DNA from: Rivularia sp. MS3
GTDB taxonomy: Bacteria > Cyanobacteriota > Cyanobacteriia > Cyanobacteriales > Nostocaceae
DNA length: 64,000 nt
Reading direction: 5' to 3'
NCBI GenBank assembly: GCA_019192545.1
Contig: JAHCMI010000019.1
Coordinates: forward strand, 55,558 to 119,557
Shown: one piece after another, positions 1-7,894 of the stretch
How positions within the stretch are numbered: position 1 is the stretch's first letter
How the letters are laid out: every line of letters starts with the position of its first letter
Position numbers and translations under genes: made by a program
Notes under the pieces: generated by a model
The model's database searches: none
Told to the model about the DNA's origin: nothing
The model's input: only the letters and a program-made list of their open reading frames with translations

Positions 1-756
1 ATGAATCCGTCTTGAAAGTGTAGAAGGCTTGTAATGAGTAAAATTAATATGCTGATGGCGGTTGAGAATACTGGTAATTTGTCCTAATCTCAGAGAATCA
101 AGCGCCAGCTTAGAACGGGGTTCGTTACTTTTTTCTTCATTCGCAGGTGCTTTAACAAAATCGTATATTACTTCTGCTAATTCCTGCGGCGAACCAATGC
201 TATCTACAATCCGAGTCGCGATCGCACTTTGTGGCATTCCATCAAACTCAGCCGTACTGGGGTCTTGCACCATGCCGATCCCGCCGGATTCGTTGAGCAT
301 CCGCAAACCTTCCGAACCATCGCTACCAGTACCAGAAAGCACCACCGCAATAGCGCGATCGCCAGCATCTTCACCTAAAGACTGTAAAAAGATATCTATC
401 GGAAAATTAGGTCCGGGACGTTCTCTATCCTGACGCTGTAACTGCAAGCGAGCATTTCTAACTTCTAAATTTTGACCGGGAGGAATCAAGTAAACGCAAT
501 TGGGCTTAATTTCCATCCCGTCTTCTACCCGATAAATATCCATCCTTGTAGTTCTTCCCAGCAATTCTTTCATCAGACTTTTGAAATCCGGTGATAAATG
601 CTGGACAACAACAAACGCGGCTCCACTATCAGCAGGCATATTAGCGAAGAATTCTTCTAAAGCCCGCAGCCCTCCAGCCGACGCACCAATCCCTACAACA
701 AAAAAGTCATAGTTTTCTTTGCGATCTGTTTGTAGATTTTCGGAAGTAGAAGTCAT
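1..756 (-). CDS. CheB-CheR fusion chemotaxis-type protein, 5' part, runs off left edge
   Basis: This open frame of 252 codons starts at the ATG at 756 and is still open at base 1, so the gene is cut by the window edge. The first ~190 residues are a CheB methylesterase domain: GIGASAGGL near residue 20 carries the catalytic Ser, VVQHLSPD the His, and SGTGSDGSEG the Asp. From about residue 215 a CheR N-terminal domain begins (LRLGQITSILNRH, then HYKPSTLSRRI). CheB demethylates and CheR methylates chemoreceptor glutamates. CheB-CheR fusions are usually long and often continue into PAS and kinase domains, but nothing past residue 252 can be seen. No N-terminal receiver domain is present. Known family, high confidence; its signalling partner is unknown. 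Confidence 0.9.
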   Translation of the reverse strand, partial: MTSTSENLQTDRKENYDFFVVGIGASAGGLRALEEFFANMPADSGAAFVVVQHLSPDFKSLMKELLGRTTRMDIYRVEDGMEIKPNCVYLIPPGQNLEVRNARLQLQRQDRERPGPNFPIDIFLQSLGEDAGDRAIAVVLSGTGSDGSEGLRMLNESGGIGMVQDPSTAEFDGMPQSAIATRIVDSIGSPQELAEVIYDFVKAPANEEKSNEPRSKLALDSLRLGQITSILNRHQHINFTHYKPSTLSRRIH

Positions 757-1030
757 GAAATATTGTACTAAGGATTAATTTATGTAATGCGATATTTTTG
801 TGCCGATAACTGTGGGATCTAGGTATAGGATAAATAATTAAATCAAATAAAAAAGCAACTATTAAAGTTTTATCCAAATCGTAAATTATCTAATTAATAC
901 TTAAACAAAATTAATTGACTGCTTATGCTATTTACTATAACTAAGCAGCCAAAATTATACATGTATATTTTTCGACACGTAACACTTCTTTACGAATTAT
1001 TTAGGTTCCACAACCAACAGGTTTAAACGA

Positions 1031-1903
1031 TTAAACAGTTTTCATCCACTCAATGCATTTTTTCAATTCTTGCTGCATAGTTTTAGCATCAGAATTATAT
1101 CTACGACCGTGACCTGGTAAAACCCATTCAAACGAATAATTTGTCAATTTTGGCATTGATTTGTATAGCTCATCCCAGGAATACCAGCAGAAATTTCGGA
1201 AAGCTATCAGTTGTTTTAATCTGTCAGACCAGGCAAGATGGTCGCCAGTAAACAAAAATTTATTTTTATATAGTAGAACAGTATGACCTTTAGTATGTCC
1301 TGGAACAGTAATAATTAATAATTCCCGAGTCAACTGGTAGTCATCCTCACCGCTTAACTGAATTTCAACATCCCGAGTACCAGAATTAATTTCTTCCTGA
1401 TGGAGGATGCGCTGACAGTCAAAATGTTCGACAAACTTTTGATGATCTGCAACATCATCTTTATGAGTTAGATACATATAGCGAATTCCCCCCATTTGCT
1501 CCAAACGCTTTACTAAAGGTGGAGTAAATCGAGGAGAATCAATTAAGATATTGCCTTCTGGTAGCTGAATAAAATAACTCGCAGCACCATAGGATTTTTC
1601 CGAATGGTAGCCGCAATGATAAACATTTTCTTCTACAGGAATTGGCAAACTTGATTGAGCATCTTTGATATCTTGGGGTTTATCAACAGTACCGATAGAA
1701 GCCGTAGGGCAAGACAATAAAGCCTGAAGCGCAGCTAACCTTTGTTTTTCGTCAGTTGGCTGGTGGTGTACCGCCGACATTCCCACTTCACGAGTAAAAA
1801 CTTCCGGAGTCATCCAGCGACAGGTATCGCAATCAATGCAAGTAGTATCTACATAAAAATCGCCGCTAACATTTTCAGTTCGGCGTAGATTTAAAGTAGC
1901 CAT
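1031..1903 (-). CDS. Ferredoxin-domain / metallo-beta-lactamase fold hydrolase
   Basis: This is a 290-residue soluble protein. Residues 20-30 hold CIDCDTCRW, and with the later SCPTASIG they form a ferredoxin-like 4Fe-4S half. From about residue 90 a metallo-beta-lactamase fold follows: the metal motif reads THKDDVADH rather than the classical HxHxDH, then VPGHTKGHT, FTGDHLAW and LPGHGRRY supply the later metal ligands. MBL-fold proteins with an N-terminal ferredoxin module occur in cyanobacteria, but the substrate is not known; a redox or thiol-ester hydrolase role would be inference. The gene stands alone, with about 270 empty bases to the CheB-CheR gene and the hic remnants upstream. The altered first ligand (H-x-D) may be family-typical. 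Confidence 0.8.
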   Translation of the reverse strand: MATLNLRRTENVSGDFYVDTTCIDCDTCRWMTPEVFTREVGMSAVHHQPTDEKQRLAALQALLSCPTASIGTVDKPQDIKDAQSSLPIPVEENVYHCGYHSEKSYGAASYFIQLPEGNILIDSPRFTPPLVKRLEQMGGIRYMYLTHKDDVADHQKFVEHFDCQRILHQEEINSGTRDVEIQLSGEDDYQLTRELLIITVPGHTKGHTVLLYKNKFLFTGDHLAWSDRLKQLIAFRNFCWYSWDELYKSMPKLTNYSFEWVLPGHGRRYNSDAKTMQQELKKCIEWMKTV

Positions 1904-2006
1904 ATTAAAACCCTTTCTAAACAGTTTTATACAACTACGTTAGCAAAATTATCAGATTCTGTTTGACAGTTAAGGTATTATAGTATTTATGTATAAATTT
2001 TAATTT

Positions 2007-2137
2007 TTATAACGCTTCCCACTCTTCACGACTGATATTAGTTTGACGCAATATTCTACTGAGTAAAGGTTATTAAAACCTAGTTTTTTAAGAAAAAAAA
2101 TTAGATCGCGTCTACTGATTGCTCCAAAAGATGGCAT
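2007..2137 (-). pseudogene. hicA: hicA toxin remnant (internally deleted)
   Basis: From ATG at 2137 the minus strand reads MPSFGAISRRDLIFFLKKLG, the recognisable start of a cyanobacterial HicA mRNA interferase. The middle of the protein, including the GSH segment with the catalytic His, is missing. In another frame the text resumes as LLSRILRQTNISREEWEAL followed by a stop at 2010-2012, which is the normal HicA C-terminus. Start and end are thus both preserved around a deletion with a frameshift. The start overlaps the hicB stop (TGATG), as in intact hicBA operons. A working toxin is not expected. Confidence 0.8.
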
Positions 2138-2379
2138 CAGACAACCTCTTTTATTGAATTTAAATCAATACCATCAAGTACTGGTAAAGTATGACAAAAA
2201 CGTAGTCCCAAAATTATCCAACCTTCCGTCTTCATCTTGCAATTCTTCTCTACAGGTTTCTAATGTAGAAGCATTCGCCCAAACGCCTTGACATTGAGCA
2301 ATTTCGCTATAAAAGTTCCATCTTCAAGCAACTCGTAGGTTGCTTTACCCATTGCTCTATGAATGTATTCAGTTAACAT
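2137..2379 (-). pseudogene. hicB: hicB antitoxin remnant (frameshifted)
   Basis: The ATG at 2379 opens MLTEYIHRAMGKATYELLED, then GTFYSEIAQCQGVWANAST and LETCREELQ, the typical HicB fold. After DEDGR the frame goes wrong and stops early; the shifted frame continues with EGWIILGLRFCHTLPVLDG and IDLNSIKEVV, ending at the TGA at 2137-2139, which overlaps the hicA start. One indel therefore separates two good halves. Together with the deleted hicA this is a dead type II toxin-antitoxin operon. A truncated product could still be made from the start codon, but it would lack the C-terminal half. Confidence 0.8.
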
Positions 2380-2603
2380 TTATCTCGCTACAGCCTTTAT
2401 ATCTACTTACAAACTTAAAGAATTATTACCATACCTTTTCATGATAAGCAGTTTTCAGATAAAGCTGTTGTCAAATTGTTACTCAAACCAACTTGCCACA
2501 ACAAAACTTATGTAATATAGTTGTAGTACATAAAATTATAGTATTGGTAATTAAAATGTTATTGCCTAATCATAAAACTTACACATTACCTTTTTATTAG
2601 CTG

Positions 2604-3233
2604 ATGCAACCTAGCTATAAAGGTACATTTGAAGCGCATATCACCGTAAGCGCTAATAATTCAGCATTCACAGAAAAATTCAACCAACTCTGTCGAGATT
2701 TAAACGTTAAATGCGTGTTTATTCAGCTACCTCAAGGTGCAACTCGCTATCAACTAATGACGGCATCTTATCATCATGGCGATTTTAAAGCTGTACTACA
2801 ACAGATAAATCAAATAGCTCAAAAGATAAAAAAAGCAGATTTTGAAATTATCCGTATAAAGATTGAGGCAATGGTAAGTAACCGAGATATTCCTCAACAG
2901 GATATTGAAGCGCAGAAGCTACCATCAAGCAATTATTTTGAGTTTCATGTCAAAGCTATTTTGTCTGCTTCGGAGAATCTTCAAGTATTAAGAAAATATT
3001 GTTTGCAGCACGATGCTCATTTATCTACAAATGCTTTTAAAAAGCTAACAGATGGAAAACAGCAGCGATTTATCACCATGCGAGTATATGGTGTGGGTTA
3101 CAAATCTGCTCAAAAACGCTTTGATAATTTACTTTTACATCTTAAAGCTAAAGGATTTAAATTTTCTCAACAGCAGCGAGAATATACAGTTTATGACAGC
3201 AATTTAAGTCTGGATGCTGGATGGATCAATTGA
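2604..3233 (+). CDS. Uncharacterised protein with two related half-domains
   Basis: This 209-residue soluble protein has no family I can name. It appears to be an internal duplication: residues 7-90 (FEAHITV ... FEIIRIKIEAM) and residues 112-200 (FEFHVKA ... REYTVYDSN) share the layout FE-H-V/I, a helix rich in L/K/Q, a basic middle, then a closing beta strand. It lies 84 bases upstream of the AbiEii-type gene on the same strand, and the gap holds only a GAGTTAG tandem repeat and a CCCTATTCCC-like repeat. Co-transcription with that gene is plausible. An antitoxin or accessory role is a guess from position alone; known AbiEi antitoxins are winged-helix proteins, and none of that is visible here. 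Confidence 0.6.
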   Translation: MQPSYKGTFEAHITVSANNSAFTEKFNQLCRDLNVKCVFIQLPQGATRYQLMTASYHHGDFKAVLQQINQIAQKIKKADFEIIRIKIEAMVSNRDIPQQDIEAQKLPSSNYFEFHVKAILSASENLQVLRKYCLQHDAHLSTNAFKKLTDGKQQRFITMRVYGVGYKSAQKRFDNLLLHLKAKGFKFSQQQREYTVYDSNLSLDAGWIN

Positions 3234-3317
3234 GTTAAGAGTTAGGAGTTAGGAGTTAATAATTAAAAATTTTATTTCTAATTCCTCTCCCTGTTCCCTA
3301 TTCCCCATTCCCTTAAA

Positions 3318-4175
3318 ATGAAAGAATTAAAAAAGCATTTAAGAAAAATTGCTGATAACACAAATCGTCCTTTAGAAGAGATACTAACTTACCATTTACT
3401 TGAGGGCGTTTTACGTAGAGTTGCTGATTCAAATTACGGTGATGAATTAGTTTTGCGTGGTGGAATGCTGACTCGACTTTGGGTTGCACCGGAACGAAGA
3501 ACTGCTGAAGATGTTGACTTTTTAGGTTTGTACTCTTTTGATATTGAAATAACAAAAGAAAAATTTAAACGCATTCTTGAAAATACATCTTTTACAGATG
3601 AAGTGATATTCGATATTGACTCTTTAGAAGTCACGGGAATTTGGTTAGAAACCGAATATCCAGGAGCGCGAGTTAATGTTAATGCTGCATTTGCAGATTA
3701 TCAAAAGAATATTCAAATAGATGTAGGTTTTGGAGATCCAATAGTACCATCGCCGCAATGGATTGATTATCCAACATTAACTACAGAAGAATCAAATAAA
3801 TATAAATTGCAGGCTGTAACCCCAGAAACCATGTTTGGCTGGAAGCTTCACGGTTTAGTAGAAAATAGAATGTCGCAGTGGCGACCTAAAGATTTATACG
3901 ATTTAATGCTATTTACTTTATATGTAGAATTAGATGAAACTTTAGTAAAACCGGCGATTATTACAGCTTTTAACAGCCGCAATACAACTTTTAAAGATGT
4001 TTACTACATGTTATCTAATCCACAATGGTGGGATAGAAGTAAAAATCGTAGTAAATGGAAATGGTATATTCGTAAAAAACCAAAACAAACAATGCCGGAT
4101 TTTCTAGAGATTGTGGCGATTGTAACGCAAAAGTGGGCTAGTACCGTCAGAGAAATAGCGGAAGCAACTTCGTAA
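3318..4175 (+). CDS. Nucleotidyltransferase, AbiEii/AbiGii toxin family
   Basis: This 285-residue protein has the minimal nucleotidyltransferase signature: LRGGMLTRLW at residues 46-55 and RTAEDVDF at 61-68, with D65 and D67 as the metal-binding pair. Later elements KLQAVTPETMFGWKLHGL and RWRPKDLYDL-like text (SQWRPKDLYDL) match the conserved Lys/DLYD region of AbiEii proteins. AbiE systems act as phage-abortive or toxin-antitoxin modules in which AbiEii transfers nucleotides to tRNA or other targets. No winged-helix AbiEi partner is adjacent; the only near neighbour is the two-repeat protein at 2604-3233. Many cyanobacterial members of this family stand without AbiEi. A palindromic terminator follows within 25 bases. 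Confidence 0.8.
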   Translation: MKELKKHLRKIADNTNRPLEEILTYHLLEGVLRRVADSNYGDELVLRGGMLTRLWVAPERRTAEDVDFLGLYSFDIEITKEKFKRILENTSFTDEVIFDIDSLEVTGIWLETEYPGARVNVNAAFADYQKNIQIDVGFGDPIVPSPQWIDYPTLTTEESNKYKLQAVTPETMFGWKLHGLVENRMSQWRPKDLYDLMLFTLYVELDETLVKPAIITAFNSRNTTFKDVYYMLSNPQWWDRSKNRSKWKWYIRKKPKQTMPDFLEIVAIVTQKWASTVREIAEATS

Positions 4176-4196
4176 TTTTCTGCTTTAATTTAAATT

Positions 4197-4228
4197 AAAA
4201 ACCCGGTTTTTCAAAAAACCGGGTTTTT
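4197..4228. terminator. AACCCGGTTTTT palindrome, likely bidirectional terminator
   Basis: The arms AAAAACCCGGTTTTT and AAAAACCGGGTTTTT face each other around a short spacer and carry T/A tracts on both sides. The site sits between the convergent AbiEii-type gene and ctaB, where it can end transcription from both strands. It belongs to a palindrome family that recurs in this window at about 9665, 16434, 30320, 33565 and 38810. Confidence 0.7.
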
Positions 4229-4250
4229 AAAGTTTAAATTTAACGAACTC

Positions 4251-5207
4251 TCAACCGATAAATAAATTCAATTTATCCCCAAAAAAACTGACAACGCGAT
4301 GAGTTATGGGCAAACTATCAATTACCATACCCAAACACAACAACATCATATAAGAAATGGAATAGAGAAACATTCCTTTAGCCAAACTGCGATCTTGAGG
4401 ATTATGTAATAATTGCCACGCCTTGCGAATAAATACCGCTCCCAAACACAAAGCAATAATTGAGTAGATAATTCCTACAGAATGCAAGGGATAAACTAGT
4501 AAAAATGTTGCTGCGACCGTTAGCAAAGTGTACCACCAAATTTGCTTCACTGTTGCTTCTTCTCCAGCAACTACTGGTAGCATTGGCACATTTACAGATG
4601 CGTAATCATCCTTAATCATCAATGCCAAAGACCAAAAATGTGGTGGAGTCCAAACAAAGACAATCGCAAATAGTAACCATGCAGTAAAGCTTAAAGTACC
4701 CGTTACCGCAGCCCAACCAACCAAAGCAGGAATTGCTCCTGCGGCTCCGCCAATGACAATATTTTGAGTGCTGCTGCGCTTGAGCCAATGAGTGTAAATT
4801 AACAGATAAAACACAATCCCGGACATTGCTAAGAAAGCAGAAAGCAAATTAGCAAATATGCTAAGCAACGCAAAAGAAAGTACGGCTAAAACGATAGCAA
4901 AAATTAAAGCATCGCGGGGTTGTACTCTACCCGAAGGTATGGGGCGATGGCGGGTACGCTCCATATCATAATCAATATCCCGGTCGTAAATACAGTTGAT
5001 TGTTTGGGCGCTAGCAGCTGCTAAAGTACCACCAGCAAGAGTTACTAATAACAGTACGGGGTTAACCTCTCCCGATGCGGCTATCCACATGCTTCCAGCA
5101 GTTGTAATTAGCAGTAAAGGGATAATGCGAGGTTTAGTTAGCTGATAGTAACTTTGAATAACTTGTAAAAACGTAGAGTGTCGTGGAGAGACATTTGTCT
5201 CAATCAT
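4251..5207 (-). CDS. ctaB: Protoheme IX farnesyltransferase (heme O synthase)
   Basis: This 318-residue integral membrane prenyltransferase of the UbiA superfamily adds a farnesyl group to heme B to give heme O, the precursor of heme A for cytochrome oxidase. The Asp-rich substrate motif [19 protein letters not shown] spans residues 71-89, and [13 protein letters not shown] forms the second conserved loop. About nine hydrophobic helices are visible. It is on the same strand as ctaA, downstream of it, with 176 bases of heptamer repeats between them. The divergent ctaCDE genes next door encode the enzyme that uses the product. Family assignment is secure. Confidence 0.95.
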   Translation of the reverse strand: MIETNVSPRHSTFLQVIQSYYQLTKPRIIPLLLITTAGSMWIAASGEVNPVLLLVTLAGGTLAAASAQTINCIYDRDIDYDMERTRHRPIPSGRVQPRDALIFAIVLAVLSFALLSIFANLLSAFLAMSGIVFYLLIYTHWLKRSSTQNIVIGGAAGAIPALVGWAAVTGTLSFTAWLLFAIVFVWTPPHFWSLALMIKDDYASVNVPMLPVVAGEEATVKQIWWYTLLTVAATFLLVYPLHSVGIIYSIIALCLGAVFIRKAWQLLHNPQDRSLAKGMFLYSISYMMLLCLGMVIDSLPITHRVVSFFGDKLNLFIG

Positions 5208-5297
5208 CTTGGTAATGGTTCCTTATTTTTTAACAATTTATATGCTGTTTTTGCCTTCGCAGGCTGTTAGCGTCGAACTTTTCAGTTATCAGTTACC

Positions 5298-5383
5298 AGT
5301 GAGCAGTGAGCAGTGAGCAGCGAACAATTGCTAATTGAGAATTCACAACTAACAACTAACCACTAAATACTAAATACTAACAA
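5298..5383. repeat. Short tandem heptamer repeats between ctaA and ctaB
   Basis: Three copies of CAGTGAG (AGTGAGCAGTGAGCAGTGAG) are followed by runs built from AACAACT, AATACTA and AACTAAC units. Such heptameric arrays are typical of heterocystous cyanobacterial genomes. They separate two genes that would otherwise form a tight operon. Confidence 0.75.
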
Positions 5384-6361
5384 CTAAGCACTAACATCAC
5401 TTGTAACAGATGAATTCAACTCTGTGTTGTAACCCGAAATACTACGAGTGTCCATCCAATCACGTATTGCAAGTACTGTAAAAACAACTAATGTCCCTAG
5501 TAAAGAAGCTCCTATCGCCTGATGAGTAACGGTTAAAAGTTCCACCTGCAAATGTAAGCGAAAAGTAGCAAATCCTAAGACAATTTGTAGAATTAGCAAC
5601 CCACCAGCGTAATTAGCCAGTTTTCGTAAAGCTGGATGTAGTGCTGGAGTGCGCCACGACAAAAATACTAAGGCTAATGTTGCTACGGTTGGCGGTAGCA
5701 AACCAAAAATATGAGTGTACATAACGGTACAGAGACGATCCCCGCCAAAACATTGATGTAAAGCCCAGCGCGAACCGACTAAAGCACCTAATAAGCTTTG
5801 TAAATAAACAAAGAGGCTAGCAGTGAAAGATATTGCGGGTAATTTACCAACAGTTCCTGTGGCTTTGTAAGGTGTGAGTGCCGTACCAATAATCAGCAAA
5901 GTGGTGAAGAAGAACAATGCCGTCCCCAAATGAGCGGTAACAATATCAAACCGCAAAAGCTGTGTAACTGTAAGCCCTCCCAAAATACCCTGGAAGACAA
6001 TCAAAAACAAAGCAAATGTAGAAGCCCAAGGCAGCCATTTAGGTAAATCTCGACGACTCCACCAAGACATTCCTACCAAAGCTAAAGCGCTAAAACCAAT
6101 CAATGCAGCATCCAATCGGTGAAACCATTCTAGGAAAACCTGCAAATTCATTTGTTTAGTCGGTACAATTTCCCCGTAACAAAGAGGCCAATCCGGACAA
6201 GCAAGTCCAGCATTCATCACGCGGGTAGCACTACCGATTGCCATCAAAATCAAAGTGGCGATCGCCATCTTCCACACAAGCTTGCGAATTCTATCTTTTT
6301 GCGATTGTTGCTGTGTTGTCGCAACTTGGTTTTGTTGTTCTAAAACAAATTGGCTCATCAA
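5384..6361 (-). CDS. ctaA: Heme A synthase (COX15/CtaA family)
   Basis: This 325-residue membrane protein has about eight transmembrane helices and oxidises the C8 methyl group of heme O to make heme A. Conserved heme-ligand histidines are seen in EWFHRLDA (~95), TAHLGTALF (~145), ALHQCFGGDRLC (~205) and VTHQAIGASLL (~285). Two cysteines that can pair are present in LACPDWPLCYG (near residue 55), as in COX15-type enzymes with extracytoplasmic Cys pairs. A soluble N-terminal stretch of about 27 residues rich in Gln precedes the first helix. It is transcribed away from ctaC; the 427-base gap should hold both promoters. Confidence 0.93.
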   Translation of the reverse strand: MMSQFVLEQQNQVATTQQQSQKDRIRKLVWKMAIATLILMAIGSATRVMNAGLACPDWPLCYGEIVPTKQMNLQVFLEWFHRLDAALIGFSALALVGMSWWSRRDLPKWLPWASTFALFLIVFQGILGGLTVTQLLRFDIVTAHLGTALFFFTTLLIIGTALTPYKATGTVGKLPAISFTASLFVYLQSLLGALVGSRWALHQCFGGDRLCTVMYTHIFGLLPPTVATLALVFLSWRTPALHPALRKLANYAGGLLILQIVLGFATFRLHLQVELLTVTHQAIGASLLGTLVVFTVLAIRDWMDTRSISGYNTELNSSVTSDVSA

Positions 6362-6788
6362 ATTTATCCCTTCTTATGCCCGACAATCCGAGCTAGCTGC
6401 ATTGTCCAAAAGGTGAACTACATGTTTTCTTCATTTACACCCTAGCGTAAACATCGGGATTTTATTCAAACCCTTTACTTATACTCTGGATCGCGAATCA
6501 AAAATGTAGCCAAAAGCTTTAGAGATTTTTTATGTTGTGATTAATTGATCGAAGATAATTAAGATTGATAATCGAGAATATGTAATTGACAATCGGAAAA
6601 CAATAACAAAATTGTTCGGTTTCCACTAAAACAAACTTTTTTTCCGTTTCCTTGTCTCCTGATTACAATTACGGAGTCTAAAAAATAATAAAGATTTTTA
6701 CTTGTAGCACTCAATGCTCATTGCCTACACTAACTTAGTATGTGAGTAGTTCTAAATAATCTAGTAAAACCGTTAACTATTATCAACC
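6362..6788. promoter_or_regulatory. Divergent intergenic region between ctaA and ctaC
   Basis: These 427 A/T-rich bases separate divergent ctaA and ctaC and contain no credible gene. They must carry the promoters of the two heme and oxidase units. I could not pick out a confident -10/-35 pair or a recognisable regulator box. Confidence 0.5.
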
Positions 6789-7805
6789 GTGAATATTCCA
6801 AGTACAATCTGGACATTATTAATTGGTATCTTGCTGACACTAGCCAGTTTTTGGCTGGGACAAAATCATGGTTTACTGCCTCCAGCCGCTTCGGATGAAG
6901 CTTTTTTAGTGGATGGCTTGTTCAATACGATGATGACTGTTTCGGCAGGTATTTTTCTTATTGTTGAAGGAGTGTTGATTTTCAGCGCTATCAAATACCG
7001 TCGTCGTAAAGGAGATGATGCGGATGCCGAACCAATTCATGGGAATGTGCCGTTAGAAATTCTGTGGACGGCAATTCCAGCTATCATTGTTCTAGGTATT
7101 TCTGTTTATAGCTTTGATGTATATAACTCAATAGGTGGGTTTAGTCCTCACGATGTTCAGGAATCTCCTATAGCTCCAAGCGCCACATCAATGCCTGGTG
7201 CAGCTATTGCAGCAACATTGGACGAGACACCCGATGTTAGAAATATCGATCAACTCCCCGAAAAAGAAAATGCTCCCGGAATGGGTATCGTTTCTCCGAC
7301 TTTGGGAGCGACTCCCGAAAATCAGCAGACGCAGCCCGATTTGGTAGTAAAAGTAACTGGTTTGCAGTACGCTTTTCTGTTTAACTATCCCGAAAGTGGT
7401 GTTTTATCTGGTGAATTACATGTACCTCTGGGTAAAGAAGTTTACCTTGACATGGCTGCTAACGATGTAATTCATGCTTTTTGGGTGCCAGAATTTCGTT
7501 TAAAGCAAGATTTGATTCCTGGAAGACAAACACAACTTCGCTTTACACCTAAGAAAGTAGGAGATTATAAGTTGATTTGTGCCGAACTTTGCGGTCCCTA
7601 TCACGGTGCAATGAATACAACCGTTGTTGTTCAATCACCAGAAGATTTTGATAGTTGGATTAAAGAACAGCAAGTTGCTAGCAAAGAAATTATGAATCAA
7701 GCAGTGGCTGTTAATTCCGCAGAATTATCAGCCGACGAATTTCTTGCTCCCTATACTAACCAAATGGGAATTACCTCAGATACCTTAAAGCAAATTCGCA
7801 ATTAG
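6789..7805 (+). CDS. ctaC: Cytochrome c oxidase subunit II
   Basis: This is the CuA subunit of aa3-type cytochrome oxidase, which takes electrons from cytochrome c6 or plastocyanin. Two N-terminal helices (residues ~7-30 and ~47-68) anchor a soluble cupredoxin domain. The CuA ligands are visible: H229 in NDVIHAFWVPE, then C264, C268, H272 and M275 in CAELCGPYHGAM. The linker from about 115 to 185 is long and rich in Pro, Ala and Thr. The frame starts with GTG at 6789; the N-terminus NIPSTIWTLLIGI matches the family, so this start is preferred. The gene is first in the ctaCDE series. Confidence 0.95.
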   Translation: MNIPSTIWTLLIGILLTLASFWLGQNHGLLPPAASDEAFLVDGLFNTMMTVSAGIFLIVEGVLIFSAIKYRRRKGDDADAEPIHGNVPLEILWTAIPAIIVLGISVYSFDVYNSIGGFSPHDVQESPIAPSATSMPGAAIAATLDETPDVRNIDQLPEKENAPGMGIVSPTLGATPENQQTQPDLVVKVTGLQYAFLFNYPESGVLSGELHVPLGKEVYLDMAANDVIHAFWVPEFRLKQDLIPGRQTQLRFTPKKVGDYKLICAELCGPYHGAMNTTVVVQSPEDFDSWIKEQQVASKEIMNQAVAVNSAELSADEFLAPYTNQMGITSDTLKQIRN

Positions 7806-7890
7806 GAATCGGGAGTTAGGAGTTAGGAGTTATTACTAACAACTAACGCCTAACTAACTACTAAAAACTAAGAACTAATAACTATCAAAC
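7806..7890. repeat. GGAGTTA / CTAACTA short tandem repeats between ctaC and ctaD
   Basis: GGAGTTAGGAGTTAGGAGTT is followed by ACTAAC-type units that run almost to the ctaD start. The array lies inside an operon whose genes are usually closely spaced, so it could affect mRNA stability or coupling; that is inference. Confidence 0.75.
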
Positions 7891-7894
7891 TTTT

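Noticed and set aside
62..433. Plus-strand 123-codon open frame
   Set aside because: It is the antisense shadow of the CheB domain, which has full catalytic motifs on the minus strand.
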